Assembly (NCBI RefSeq): GCF_047496725.1
Contig: NC_132975.1
Location: 12,221,501 to 12,285,500 of the forward strand
Reading direction: 5' to 3'
Origin: Anoplolepis gracilipes
Lineage: Eukaryota > Arthropoda > Insecta > Hymenoptera > Formicidae
Length of the DNA: 64,000 nucleotides
A program made the position numbers and the translations under genes. Numbering within the stretch: position 1 is the first letter of the stretch; the number at the start of each line of letters is the position of its first letter. Shown piece after piece: positions 40,301 through 54,000 of the stretch. Under the pieces are notes generated by a model. It saw only the letters and a list, made by a program, of their open reading frames with translations. It had not been told where the DNA came from and made no database searches.

Positions 40301-43300
40301 TGATTAATCTCTGTTCTCCGCTAGTTAACATTACTAACATTTTGGCTTCATTTCCTTTAATTTGATGTTGAACTATGGCAGTTGATGGATCATTAATAAT
40401 CTTTTGAAGGTAAGCGACGCTCTCACTTGAACTACTCTCGTGTTCCGATTGTGGCGAAGACATTGCATGTATCTTTTCTTGCATGAATTCCAGAGGATCG
40501 ATTTCCATACTAGTACTACTAACGTGCATATTATGCTCAGTTGAGGAAGGAGGCGACGTTACCATGGATTTTTGTTGCTTTTGCGGAGAGATTGAAATTT
40601 GCTGTGTTCTTTGTTGTACAGAATTTGCGGTCAACCGACGCGCGGGACCATTCGACGGACATTGAATTGAATGCTGTGTAGTGTTAGAATGTTGTCGTTG
40701 GGCGTTATTTTGTTGAAACCTTAATTTCTCAGTATTCTGTTTCTGAAATTGCATTTGCTTGATCTTGGCTTGCTTGATTTGCTCATTCAAATGTTCCAAA
40801 TCCGGAGTTTGTATCCTTGCCGTTTTAGCAATTTCGGGAGGAACTATAGCTACGGGCCGTAGAGTCGACGTATTCGGATTAGAAGCACGAATTTGTTTTA
40901 CAGTCTGTCCCACTGAATTAACAGTTTTGTTACAAACAGACATCGCAGATTTGGAATTTCCTACAACAGTCGAATTTTGAATTCGATTTTCCATTGAATT
41001 TCTTGCATTTATCCCATCTGAAGTTTGAGAGGCCGCAGCCGCATGTATGTTATTTGACAACTGTTGATTTTTAATCTGAAAAGATTTGGCTACTTTTTTT
41101 TCTATTTGTCCCGAATTTAATGATCCAGAATTTACATACAGAGGTGGCTAAAAAAGTGAAAGTAATTATTAAATAATAAATATAAAAGAATAAAATTTTG
41201 TTAAAAAATTACACAAATACATCACTACTCACTGATGATGTAGTGTTATTTTGTACGTTATTTTTAGTTATAACGGCAGTTAAATTTTTTTCTTGAAGCA
41301 ACGAATGTTTCGCCGTTGTAGCAGCATTTTGCATTTTTAACCACTGTACTTGTTGTCCTTCATTTTTACATTCTACCTTAGTACCTGGAAAATAAAATTT
41401 ACAATATTATATACAAAACATATTGGAGAATTGTTGTATAGGTAACTAATGTTATTTATACTAACAATAAGGTATAATAAAATAGCTTTGCAGATTTAAC
41501 ATTTTAGGAAGCACATTATTATAGTACAAACAATAGCTGATATTTACCTGTATTATTTGCAATGCTCACAATATTTTCATTCACAACATGTGCATTCACA
41601 GTATTAGATTTTAATATGGCCTGTGTTGTAGCTATATCATTTGTTTTGATTATAAAAACATTTTGCCTGAAAAAAAATAATTAACACTATGTATATTATA
41701 TATACATATATAATACTGTTTTATAAGTATTACAATCTTATTCTAGCTAAAACATGCAAGATATTAATATGTTAATTATATTAAATTATATATGTAAAAA
41801 AATATATGTAAAAAATATATTAATATAGAAAATACTTTTTTAATAAAATAGTACATAATTTAATGTTATTTAAAAAAAATTTATTTTTTTATTTAAATAT
41901 TATTTATAATGGACGATTACATGAAGAAATGAAAAGAAAGATGCATTGGAATAAAAGTTTTTAAAAACTTTATTATTTTTTAGATGCAAAATAATTTTAT
42001 ATTATATTTTTGCATTTTTATATTATTTATATTGATATTTGATAAAAGTTGATACAAATTATATTGGATAAAAAAGTTTCTTTTTCAATATAGAAAAAAA
42101 AATTAGAAACTTATATAACAAAATATTATTTATAAAATAATAAAATATTATTATATTATTTATTAGTGCAAAAGATAATTCATAGGCCACACATATTTAA
42201 AAAATACATTACATAAAACTACACGCATAATACATTATTCCAGTATCATTTATAAAAATACATATTCAATTTTCACATACACTATATTTTATTAAGTGAT
42301 AACTGTATTTTTAAAAATTTTTTAAGATTAATATAAATTCTTTATATATGCACACACACATACAGGCACACAATACATCCATAATCAATATATTAGAGTA
42401 GGCAGGCTCTTAGGATGATAATTTGGTAATATTCTCTTTGAGGCACACGCATACAAGACTTTGAAATTTCTTTATGTAAAAATTCTAGATTATTTTTGAA
42501 AAACAAAAAAAAAGATTTACAATCAAACCTTATTAAACAATCGATAATTGATAAGCAATGCAAAAGTGTGAGTGTATAATTTCAAATTTTAAATGAATTA
42601 AATATAAGTTTATAAAAGATAAAAAAATGTTTACAGTTAAAATTTTTAAATAAAGTATTTTTTTTAATAACAGTATTATAATATGTATTAGGTTGTCCTA
42701 TAAATAGTATTTCTGTATTATTATAAAATAATATTAATAATAATATACAGAGTGTCCTGTAATTGATGAAAATCTGCTAATGGCAAATTCTTGAGATCAT
42801 TTGAAGACGATTTTTCTTCAGTGAAAATGTCGAGGCATCAATAATTTCCAAATTATAAACGATTAGAAAAAAAGGCGTTTTGGCAAACATAACTTTTTAG
42901 AGTTAAAAAATCACCAAAATTATATTCTTTAGTTAATTTCTGATAGAGTTTACTCTAATAGATTCTCTAATAGATAAATTCTAATAGAATTTTAATATAA
43001 AGCTTAATTACAAAGATATATAACAAAAATTGGAAACTTGCAAAAAATGATGACGTTCCTCAATATGTTCGCTGAGAAATCGATTTCAAATGATCTTAAG
43101 AATCTGTCATTAGCAGGTTTTTCACCAATTACAGGGTACCCTGTATATGTATATGAAACAGAAGGTAATGCAAGAAGACTACTTTAAGAAGCATCTATTA
43201 AATCAATATGTTTCTTCTGTGTTAATTCTGATATATAAGTTACTTTTTCATATTGAATAATATTAATATATATATCCAAAATATTCTAAGATATAAAATT

Positions 43301-43898
43301 TGTTTTTTTATATATATGTATTATATAAAGTTATTTTAAGAACCAAAACGTTTCAATGAAAATGTATGGCCTATTGTATAATAAGAAGAGAGAAAGAAAT
43401 TATAAGATACGTATTTTTATAAATTAAAATATTTATAATCTTTAAATCGTTGAAATTAACTTTTCCATAATCAATAATGCAGATCAACGTTCTAAATTTA
43501 TTTCCTCTGAGATAAGCGCTATAGTCTCTTAAAATGATAAGTTTAATTAAATTCTCGACTTTTCTCATGAAATATCAAGGCTTAAAGAAACAGAACTGTT
43601 ATTTCACTATTTGAATACATTCAAAAATAATTGAAAATGCATGCCATATGAGTTACCCTTGCTCCAATCGTGTTGCAGCAATTTGATTCCCTAAATTAAT
43701 AGTTTGCTGGGAGAATATTGCCTGCCTGTTTTGTGGTGCAGCGGTATAAGTCACAATCTGTTGTGAGCCATTACCGCTGTTATTAACGTCTTCAACAACT
43801 AACTGAACCCGTGGCCCGCCTACAGTGCAGATTCTCGGTACTTCTTCAAATGTAAACGTACCACTGGGATTCGTCACAACATTAAAATATTGTGCCAT
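34330..43898 (-). CDS. velo: SENP6/7-type SUMO protease, velo-like, with long N-terminal region
   Basis: A nuclear cysteine protease predicted to remove SUMO, especially SUMO chains. Exons: 43898-43657, 41666-41548, 41384-41233, 41147-40251, 39971-39781, 39686-39650, 38632-38477, 38089-37963, 37887-37681, 37570-37412, 37329-37153, 36988-36837, 36739-36657, 36480-36148, 36073-35809, 35732-35656, 35567-35348, 35193-34772, 34459-34330; 4146 nt, 1381 residues. Residues 1-546 are Gln/Ser/Asn-rich. A CxxC-x9-CxxC zinc ribbon spans 558-574. A SUMO-interaction motif ([11 protein letters not shown]) starts at 642. The ULP1-type catalytic domain starts near 900 and is split by an acidic insert (about 1035-1120), as in SENP6/7. 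Triad: His1013, Asp1132, Cys1185; oxyanion Gln1179. Join 39650 to 38632 is in frame, but its acceptor tract is weak. In-frame Met554, after a TAG at the acceptor, could start an 828-residue isoform. The symbol follows the single fly SENP6/7-like gene. Confidence 0.85.
38229..38260. repeat. 14-bp inverted repeat in a velo intron
   Basis: TTTAATTCTAAAAC, a TAAT loop, then its exact reverse complement. This is a small hairpin between the velo exons at 38477 and 38089. Confidence 0.7.
42688..42720. mobile_element. Mariner-like terminal repeat fragment
   Basis: TTAGGTTGTCCTATAAATAG, preceded by TA, resembles the outer end of mariner elements that begin TTAGGTTG. No transposase frame follows; the foldback element at 42744 starts only a few dozen bases on. 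Likely a remnant. Confidence 0.35.
42744..43147. mobile_element. Foldback MITE, about 404 bp, in velo intron 1
   Basis: The left end (TATACAGAGTGTCCTGTAAT) and the reverse complement of the right end (TATACAGGGTACCCTGTAAT) match for about 67 bp with scattered differences. Weaker inverted similarity continues inward, through a block that includes AATGTCGAGG on the left. There is no open reading frame. It is a non-autonomous inverted-repeat element inside the 1990-bp first intron of the velo-like gene. Confidence 0.75.
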
Positions 43899-45769
43899 AT
43901 TATTCAACACTTAACACTGGCAATTATGATCTTTTTCTCAATTAATAAAGATCAAGACTGGATTGTCGTTAATACAGTGAATTAGACCAATCCATGAATA
44001 TCATGTCTGCTAAAATTTGTGCGGTATAACCTATGGAAAATAATTACGAATTATGTTCGATTTGTGCAATTATATTTCGCGTACAGTTTTAAGTATAATT
44101 TCTAAATATTAAAAAAAAAAAAAAAAGATTAGTATAAATAAATAATAAAATGAAATTATTGAGAAAATAATGAAAATTAAAAATAGAAATGTAAACGTAA
44201 ATCTATTAGTATATATTCGGCAATGTAAAAAAAGTTATACAGTGTTGTAAACTTTAAATACACTATACTTTAATACTAAATACACTAAACTTTATATCAA
44301 AATGCATGTCGAAAATTGTATCTATAAAATTATGTATTTGTAGTTTTGTAATTGAAATTTGACTACATTTAATTTTATTAAGCAAATATTTCATGTAATA
44401 TCATGAAATATCATGAATACAAATTGTATATTAGTTATAATTTATTATATACAATACTGATAAAAAGCATTTTTTTAAAATAAAGCATGAAAATTTTCAA
44501 TGTCTATCAAAGATGTTTTAATAGAAAATACAAATTTTCACATAATTAATGAAAACATTGAAAACATTGTTCAACTTTTTAAAGTAGTCCCCTATAAAAA
44601 TTAATTCCTCTCAAGGAATTTTAAGCACAAATTTTATTTATTACAAAGTAATATAATATACCTATATTATTCTAGCACTCATGATATTTTGTTCTGTTAT
44701 AAGTAGTAGTTTTCGTACAACATGTGCTTCAAAGACTTTATACCCACATTAAAAAGAAAAAATTAATATAAATATGATTTAGTCTAGTCATGTTTTAGTT
44801 TAGTTACACAATGTGTTGATTTGTTGATGAACAAATCAACACATTGTGTAACTAAACTAAACAAATTTTTTAGCAAATTATAACAGCATGCAATAAAAGA
44901 TGAAAAAATTAGGTAACGTATTGTGAAAATAAATTTTTGTGTGAGAAAAGCAATAATTATAATAGAAATAAATGTATATAGCGTAAAATTTTCTAGATTG
45001 TCAAATTGTACTTATTATAAAATGGTTGATTAAACAACTATTAAGATAACAATTATTAAAGATTATTATTTAATAAATAAGTCTAATCAAAATGATCTAT
45101 ATTGCTAATTCACTTTTAAAAACATAATTTTTCACAATTACTTACTATTATACATATATATGTATGTTACAAGGAATATGTATGTTACAAAAAAACATCA
45201 TATAAATCATATCACGAGTTACGTTCTAATAAGTTTTTTATAAATTTATACGTATCTCGTAATAAACAAAATACTATAATATTTGTGTCTCTTTCTTATT
45301 AATTAAGTTTATAATTCATCTCTGAAATAAAAAAATTAAGTTTTTAATAAAATAGCACCCGGTGTATACAAATTAATATACAAATCATTTAGAGATAAAA
45401 TTTAAATTAATATATTAATAATTAATAAATTTATCAAATAATTAAAATAATTTGATGCAATTTTAGTAATTTATTAAACAAATCTTGAAATATACACAAT
45501 GACAATGTATTTTTCTTATATTATGTTATATATAATCAGAACTGAATAAATTTGTAATAAAATATGTAAATAAATTTATATATATATATATATATATATT
45601 TATATTTTTAAATGTTCTCTTGTGTGTAAATTGTAAAAATATAAGAAAATATCTTTACATCATTGTTAATGTATTATACTTCAAAAATATATTTAATTTT
45701 ATATTGTAATTAGATCAAGATAATTAACCAGAGACACTTGTCAAAGAAAGATTTAGAATGAATCGTAAC
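43899..45769. other. AT-rich stretch upstream of velo: no gene
   Basis: Very AT-rich DNA apart from the palindrome at 44794. A CCAG acceptor about 20-25 bp upstream of the velo ATG (minus strand) suggests that this is a 5' intron of velo. Confidence 0.4.
44794..44861. repeat. Perfect 32-bp palindrome with 4-bp loop
   Basis: The left arm 44794-44825 (TTTAGTTTAGTTACACAATG and on) is the exact reverse complement of the right arm 44830-44861, with GATG between them. It lies upstream of the velo start codon, in its 5' intron or the intergenic space. Confidence 0.9.
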
Positions 45770-46745
45770 GCGTGATATAAGGCTGTAACTCGAACCTTCG
45801 TGAAATCTAATGCAAGATTCTATCCCGTCCCGAAATGCAATTCGTAATGAAAAAACAGTATGTTCAATCGCATAAATTTAATTCGACCGAAGGCAATGGC
45901 ATACAGGGAACAACTGTTCCGATCCCTGACTCGAACACTGATCATAACCTAAAAATGAACGGACAAAGAGAGTCGCGCCTCTGCCTGGCCTCGCGACAAC
46001 GTCGTCGAGTTCGATCGAAATCTTCATCGAGGATGCGACACGAATATTAATTACAGAAGAAACGACAAATACGCACGGTCACTCACTACCAAATCGAGGA
46101 TCAATCGCGGGATCTTCCGTTGCGCGGGGGGGAGGGGGGGAGGACTCTCATAACCTCATAACCGTCATGTCGATTACTCGGGGATTAATCGCCGAGGGCC
46201 GGTATCGGCACGTTACCTCTAGGAACGAGAAACGCGACAGCACGAAATCGCGAAAGTGCACGTGGTTACTTCGCACGCCCCGTACAAGACGTATACACGA
46301 CGTTGTACGGGAGGCAGGCGACAAGCGACAACGATCTCTTTCTTCGTGCACGCGTTTCGGATATAACCGTTTTCGATTTCAAGAATCAACACATAAAACA
46401 GCGATACTCACGATCGCCTGCGTACACTGTTTCGTTGACACACGAGAGCAAACTCGATAAGACGTGCTGTGAGTCGTGAGACCCTCAATTCGCTTCTCTT
46501 CGTTCTCACTTTGCTGTATGCGGCGCGAGTAAATAACAACTATATTTCGCCATTTTACGTATCCACTTGTATGAGCGAATCGCGCTACGACCACTGCGAT
46601 CGACGACGAAACGGACGGACGGACGAACCAGCGAGATGCACAGATCGCGCCACTGCTCAATCTTCTACGCCTGCGAACTTCCGGGACGCCACTCGACCGC
46701 CAAGTTTGATTCGTTCGATCTCGCCTAGTCATATAGAAATCGATA
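45770..46745 (-). promoter_or_regulatory. GC-rich island, probable velo promoter and leader exon
   Basis: Base composition and CpG rise abruptly. On the minus strand GGCGATC|GTGAGTAT (exon end about 46412) is a strong donor that could splice to the acceptor just upstream of the velo ATG at 43898. The open frames on both strands here look like GC-rich shadows without family resemblance. A G-rich run (G7-A-G7-A-GG) lies at 46126-46143 on the plus strand. Confidence 0.35.
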
Positions 46746-47599
46746 GAGTATTATTAGTAGCACTGCAAAACATATTATTAATAGTAATTATAATAGAAAA
46801 TTATGGATCTTACTTATAATAAATAAATAATATAAATATATAATAATAATAATAAATAATACTTACAAGATATATAGGATATGATATACATATATAGTTT
46901 GAGATGTATAAGATATATAAAAATCTATATGTATAATAAATCCTTTTGTAACATAAAAAATTACTACAGATATCTGATGTGTAACGCGATAAATCGTCCT
47001 CATATGTAATGCAATAAATAAATTTAAAATTTGATGTTCTCACTCTTTTATAGAGTACAATTTGTACTTTTAAATTTTTTATAACTCATAAATATCGTAT
47101 AATATAGAACATATCTCTCGCATTATATATTATATAGACAATATATCGTTGGGGATGTAGATTTTATCAAATTTACATGTAACGGATAATTTTTAATACA
47201 TATACACTCACATATATAATAATGCATACAGCACATTTTTTTAGATACTTGATTAATCGCTTTTCTAGTGAATATGCATTATTCTGTCATTTAAATTTAT
47301 CTGATAGGTTCCTGGACTTGATTAATCTTTCATGCAAGGTGAGACGAATCATTATCCACAAATATATCTGGATAGATCTTGATATAAGTTTGCACAACTT
47401 TAAAGATTTATTAATACTCATATAGTAAATATTCTAAATGTTATTTATAACTTTTAAAAAGTAATACATTAAAATAAACACACAAATATAAAATAGATAT
47501 ATATTTTATCATATTTGTATATAAATTATATTTTATTTATAGTATATATTATTCTTGTACATAATTTCTTCTGATAGAATATATATAATTTTGCAAAAT

Positions 47600-47645
<46 letters not shown>

Positions 47646-47743
47646 ATTAATTCAATTGATAAAAAGTGAAGAAATAAAAAATACCCATACATACTGATTT
47701 AAATATAATACCAAATTTATTTCAACATTTTTATTCGTACCTC
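46746..47743. other. AT-rich spacer between velo promoter and RRN3: no gene
   Basis: AT-rich sequence including a (TA)n array at 47602-47641. TTTATT near 47713 (AATAAA on the minus strand) is a plausible RRN3 polyadenylation signal. Nothing else is supported. Confidence 0.5.
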
Positions 47744-50283
47744 TTAATCTGACCTATCAGTATTTGTTGTATTGCTATGAAATAAAGAAACTATTCTTTG
47801 TCTGCTATGCTGTAATGTATAAGATTCAAAAGGAAAAAAACTAGAAACTAAAACGGGTAAGTGAGTTTTCACTCCGAAAATAGGTAGTTGATTGCGTTCA
47901 TTGTTTTCAATTATAGTGTAACAATAGGCAAGTTGATATGTGCTTGTAATATCGGCAAAACTGTGTACTATTTTAGTGTTGCATATTTTCAAAGGATTTA
48001 ATCTACAAGTAACGATCCTTGGTATATCAAGTTCTTGAAGAAATAACATACCTGTAAAAGAACAAATATTGAGTTCAAAACTATCACTGCTAAATCTATA
48101 ACATATGTGTATACAATAATTTGCACTCACCATTTTTTGAACTGACAAATTCCTTGTGTCTCGCGATAAACAAATGAAAGAAAGCTTGACACACGGAATA
48201 AAACACGGCGTGTGGTTTCGTGTCATCGTCGACATATTTCGAATATTCTTGCATACTGATATAATTGCGTATCCATGTTATCAATTTGGACATTGTCAGC
48301 TTCACTAATCTGAAAGAAAATATCGTTATAATGTTAGATATATAAATTCGTTATAAAATTGTTATAGCAAACAAAGACATTATTATAGTAATTACCCAGA
48401 CGAGATAAATGATGCGGTAGCGAGCAAACTAGAAATGTAACAAACAGCAGATTGCCGTAGAACTGGCGCTACGTTTGGATCGATTACTTTACGCCATAAC
48501 CAATCTGTGAAAGTCTCTGCGACTATGCCTTTGAAGCTGCAAATGTAGAACATAATATATTGCACATATTGACTGGCGTGCGTGGGTAATATTACTGTTT
48601 CGAATGCTCGGAGAACGTCAATGTATAATATTCTCAATGATTCTATCTGTAGAGCACTGTTTTCAAAACAGAACTCGTGCATGTATTTAAGAAATAAGTC
48701 CATGCACGTGTCCATTGTGTGCACAATTAGAGGGACAGTTTTTATTTTGTTTATGTCATTATTTACTGTTGTCGGATTATCACCGTCAACTATTTCATTA
48801 GTACAATCCTCCATTACATTGTCTTCCTCGTCATCATTTGTTTCTTTACGAGGTATATTAACATCTAACATTGTCAGCCTAAAATAGAAATAAATATTAA
48901 TTTTTTTAAAGAATTATGTTTTAACTATCTATTATATATATATTTACCTATTAATAATTAAAGATAGAATGTCCGACCTAAGCTGAGGTGCATAATTTAA
49001 TATTTGTAATAACGCATAGATATAAATTTCATGTGTATAAGTGCCATGCTTAATATATGGGAATTGTGACGCAAGAGATTGTAGTAAAACTTGGCTTGAC
49101 CTAAAAAATTTAACATACATATATATATATATATATATATTTAATGTGTAATATAATTTAATAAATTTAAAATATATATACATAACAAAAAAATAAATAT
49201 TTCATGCATTTAATTTTCTATATCTTACATTGGTACTACTTCCAAAATTTTATGCAATATGTCATGTATATGATTTAGCCTTTTCTCATCTTCATCTTTA
49301 AATTCTCCAGGCTTACGTTCTGCATTGTTCTGCGTTGTATCTTCTACTGCAAAGAAATAAATATCATAACATGTATTATATTTAACATTAATTATGCTTT
49401 TACACATCATTGCTTATTATCAATATATTATTAATAATTTTTTGTGTATATCTTTTATATGATTCAAAAAAGGTTTGGATAGAGCCTAAACGTTTGACAT
49501 TTATGTACAAATTATCTTTGATAATTTTATGTATCAATTATATGTATTGATTATATCTTATTGTTACTTTATTAAAATTATAATTACTACGTTCGTAATT
49601 CAGATTTTCCTTTGTTTAATTGCTAATATTATTACATTTTAATATTTTTTGAGTATATTATTATATTAGATATAAATTATTATTAGATGTAATTTTTACC
49701 TGATTTAAACAACTGGGTCAAAGAATTTATTACAAGTTTTATATAGAGTGTTTGCATACACACTAAATCTTGTAAAAAAAGTTTATAAGTAGAAATCACT
49801 TCTGGTGATTTAGTTGTCCATTGAATTCGAAGAAGAATTTGAACAAATAATTCATACTTAGCATCTAATAAAGATACACATTGCCTTGCCTCAGATAAGA
49901 ACTCTGCTAAATCACTATCCTAAGAAACAAGAAAAAAATTTTAAATAGACTATTTTACGTCATAAGATGCAATTGACCAAATCTTATATAAAGCGTATGA
50001 GACATACTCGTCACACATTCAGAGATTATAAGATTATTTGCATGTAAATTTCATAAAATATTCTGCTTATTTTTACCTTTGTAGCGTCTTCTTTAAGTAA
50101 ATGTATCAACTTCTCATATTCTTTAATTCCACTACCTGCTTTAAAATTATATAATATACTTTTAATATCTTTAGGAAGTTTTAAACACTGTATTCTGCTG
50201 CATTGTTTATTGAGTTGTGATCTAAGTCCAGTAGCTTTTATTATAGATGACACACTGCTAACTCTTGAAGATACCACAGACAT
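47744..50283 (-). CDS. Tif-IA: RRN3 / TIF-IA, RNA polymerase I initiation factor
   Basis: Bridges RNA polymerase I to the promoter factor SL1/core factor and so makes the polymerase competent to start rRNA transcription in the nucleolus; it links rRNA synthesis to growth signals. Coding exons: 50283-50077, 49919-49700, 49346-49229, 49100-48948, 48878-48396, 48309-48131, 48051-47744; 1668 nt, 555 residues. The HEAT-repeat-like helical body is visible throughout, with family-typical stretches such as LRSDILSLIINRLTMLDV, the acidic insert after it, FENSALQIESLRILYIDVLRAFE, and VFYSVCQAFFHLFIARH. It is somewhat shorter than the human protein (about 650). The start is the first Met of exon 1. Its 3' end is preceded on the same strand by the DAG lipase gene, whose stop is about 820 bp upstream of this start. 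Confidence 0.9.
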
Positions 50284-51099
50284 CTGTTAAACATTAGATA
50301 AATAATCATTAAATTCTACCTATTGTTTAATGACAGATATTAAAATGTTTTAAATTAATAGCATCTGAGAAGTTTAGGCTTTCCTTCAACATAAATAGAA
50401 TATTGCATTATATCATGTAAAATGTCAAATACGACCATATGCAGAAAAGAAGGTTATACACATGTTAGAATGAATTATACTTTGATTACTCACTTTGTCA
50501 AATATAATTTTCACTCTATATAATATTCACACTTTCCGACAATCGCTGTGTGTGCATCTATTTATATTTTAACCGCGTACTATCTCGCAAATAATGTACA
50601 AACCAAATTTATTCACCATGCGTTCAGACGGCCACATGTTCTTACAGATACGGTAGAACCATGGATACGTAAGAATGTAGATCGTCTAAACACATTGATA
50701 ATACGGAAAGCATCAGAAAAGTATTATTGCATCAACATGTGTAAATATTTATGATTATTAGTTTTGAAAAAAATTGGCAAAGATATGGAAAAATTATATT
50801 ACATTCTGTTTATGTTTTATAAATTTGTAAATCATATTTTTACATTTCGATATCGTAAATGTCAAGCAATGATCTATACAATTTGTTGGTCAACGCCTAA
50901 ACTACGTTCAGTGCTACCAATCAGATAAAATTGCTACTACGTGCAGATATAAAATGTCTCTATGGTAACTTTTTTCTATTTCATGCATGTCATAAAAAAA
51001 ATAAAGAATTATCAATAAATCAATTTTAGGGAATATATACTTCAGGGTGATTTTTCTTTTTTTTTTTTTTTATTAAAATTATAAAGTCATTTTATTACA
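50284..51099. other. Intergenic, RRN3 promoter side: no gene
   Basis: AT-rich, with a slightly GC-richer patch near 50600-50740. It should contain the RRN3 promoter and the 3' end of the lipase gene; a plus-strand open frame at 50548-50754 has no family resemblance. Confidence 0.4.
51091..51096 (-). terminator. Polyadenylation signal of the DAG lipase gene
   Basis: AATAAA on the minus strand only a few bases after the lipase stop codon (51102-51100). A second AATAAA at about 51075-51070, followed by a genomic A tract, offers an alternative. Confidence 0.4.
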
Positions 51100-54000
51100 C
51101 TAAGGATCGAAATAATAGGGTATATCATTCTGTTGTTCCAATAAAGTGGCTAATGCCAGCTCTATATTTTCTGGCAAATGATCTAAAAGCATGCGTGGCA
51201 TCACCGATAATTTCGTAAATTCTTCTGCTTGCGCCCATCGCATCTCGTATTTCCTCTCTTTCGCGAGCTGTTTCTTGCTAATATAGAGAAATAACACTTA
51301 TTAGCATTAAAATCTTGAAAAAACCTGTCTTTAAAGTTCAAGAACAACGCACCTCTTTCCCTCCGTTTTTTCTAGCTTGCACCTTGTTATATGAAGAATG
51401 CGGCCAGCATTAAACAATTGTTGTTTCGAATATCTTCTCTTAGTTATGTCACGTTCTATTATTTTATTTTCCTACAAAAAAAAAATAGATGCAACATATT
51501 TTCGTATCAATTTACACGCACACAAAACGTGTTAAAACGTATAATAATTATGTCATTTATGTCATTTTTGTGTCTCACCGCATTACTAGACTTGGCGAGT
51601 AAAGGTGACTGGCCTGGAATTGTGCTAATCATGTCATGATTGATCCATGTTTTATTCAGATCATTCTCGGGAATTCCGAATAAAGCATATCCAAATCCAT
51701 TTAGGACCACTCTATACTAAAACATAAAAATATTTTTTTTTTTTTTTTTTATTAAAACAGAATTTGATTTAATCATCCGAATGTCATGAATTCTGAGAAT
51801 CACAGAATTTCTATATACCTTAGGTAATCGGCAGGCCCGAAGAGTTGTCAATAATGAAGTTCTTAAATTTTCTATACTATCCACGCTAAGCCTCATTACA
51901 AGGTCATCCCCAAGTCCAATAGTCAACGCGAACTCTTCCGTGATCCTGGCAGCATTTCTGCTGAGCAGCCCAGCTTTTCGGAAAATTACATAAATAATTT
52001 TAAAATTAAATAAATATTACTAATTAATTTAATATGTTAAAATTGGCAAAATTAATAACTGACAATTAATATATTTTTTTTAATAAGTACAGTTATCATA
52101 TAACATGAATTATATAACAATTACCAGGCGTAGCAAATGCGTAGACTCTCAAGTTCGGATAACGAGGCCGTATCAATAATCCCAAAAGAATCGCTAAGCC
52201 AGCTCCTAAACTGTGACCTATAAAAGAATATTACATGTTATTTCATTAGAAAGTTTGCAACGATATGCCAAAACGATAATTTATTAAAAGTATGAGTATA
52301 TGTATTTACCTGTGATCGTTAGATTGTAATTGGGATATGAGGCAAATGCTTTTTCCAAAACTTTATAATTTTCCAGTTGCTTCAAAATTATTTTTACTCC
52401 TATTATCATGCCTTTATGTGCCTATAAATTTTTCTTTGGATTAGAATTAAGATTGAATTATTTTCATTATGTATCTTTGCGCAAAAGATTGAGCGATTAT
52501 ACTAACCGTGCTATCTGGAGGAACGCCAGGACATTCGAATGAATCGGACGCGGCTGCAATATCAGTGATTAAATCTCGCAAGGATAATGATCCTCGTATA
52601 ATTATAACAATATTAGCAGTTTTGTGATCTGCAATTACGCAGAACGGTATCTGCGAGATTTCAAAAATTAATATTAAACGTTAAACAGAAACGTGAAAAA
52701 AGTATAATTTAAGAGCAATATACCTACTTCGCATAAATGATTCTTTAAAGAAGCAAATAAAATATCCTCCTCGGACAGTTTCGATAAGTATTTAATGCCA
52801 GAAAGATAACAGAGGCAACAATTATCGTCCAGAATAATGTTACGCTTTCGTCTACAAAAATATATAAATACATATATTTAATTACGCATATTATCCTATA
52901 CAATATGATAAATGAAATAATAATTATTTTATAAAAATATGAAAATTAATTATTGTATTAAGTTATATAGTTTTATGTTACATTTTTTACCGGAAACAAG
53001 CGCAGCATGTCATGCCTCGTATTAAACGAAAACATCCAGTACATAAATGCTGATATATTACGAACAACCAGCCGTAAGAAGCAATCGATAATTGCAGGAA
53101 ATGATGGGCAGCTTCCAAGGACATCCAACTAGGTGTGTCCGAGAAGATTGCGCTGCTGTCTAAAAAAAGTATTCAGCAATTTGATAATTAACAATATTGA
53201 CGTTCGCGATATATACGTCTTCGCATTCTTTCTGATGCAAATAACATAGGTACCTGGAGTATACTTTGGCCGCGTGATTAGATTTAATTTTCGCAATTCA
53301 TGAGTTTCTCGCTTCTGTCGGACTCTAAGTAAGATGCATCCCGCTACTACGTCCGAAGGAACCAAATCGGTACCGCGGAATAATGCGCTTAAAAGACCTA
53401 CGAGGATATTTGTATTAGTCACAAATAAAAAAATATCGATAAAAATATTATATAGATATTATATTATTATAAAAGTGAATAAACTATTCTCTCTGTTTCT
53501 CTCTTTCTCTCTCTCGAATTTTTTTATAATTACAGAAATAAATTGTAAGGTATTTAAATCGCTTATCAATTAAGACAGGCAAATTTTTCAATTTACATTT
53601 TTTGGTGATTTTACCATAAATTAAAATTCATTCCGCTCACATATCAAGGTGACTACGTATATAATTACAAAACAATTACGTAATCGCTATATTTAAGAGA
53701 GTGACGAGAGAGCGATACGTATCGAGAAGAGAATCCCACCGGCGCCTAAACCAGAACAGAGATTGGATTTATCGTTGACCATGACTTTTTGCATTCGGAT
53801 TTCACAACTCAGCTCGCGTTCCAGTTTCCGGCATGCGGCAGGACCTCTTCGTAGGTCAGCCGTACCTATGTCTCACCAGCAACATGTTGAAAGGTCTCGT
53901 TTGCGCTCTCGTCCTTGCGCATCCACCACAGGAATTTGAATCTGCGTAGCCAGATGCGCGAGATCTTGCCGTGCTCCACAGAACTTTCCAACTGTCGTCT

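Noticed and set aside
40218..41060. 280-codon open frame treated as a separate gene
   Set aside because: It is the interior of velo exon 4, bounded by a clear acceptor at 41148 and donor at 40250, and the phases link it to exons on both sides.
46148..46819. ORFs of 67-117 codons on both strands
   Set aside because: Same reason: GC-rich promoter island with Arg/Ser-rich shadow translations.
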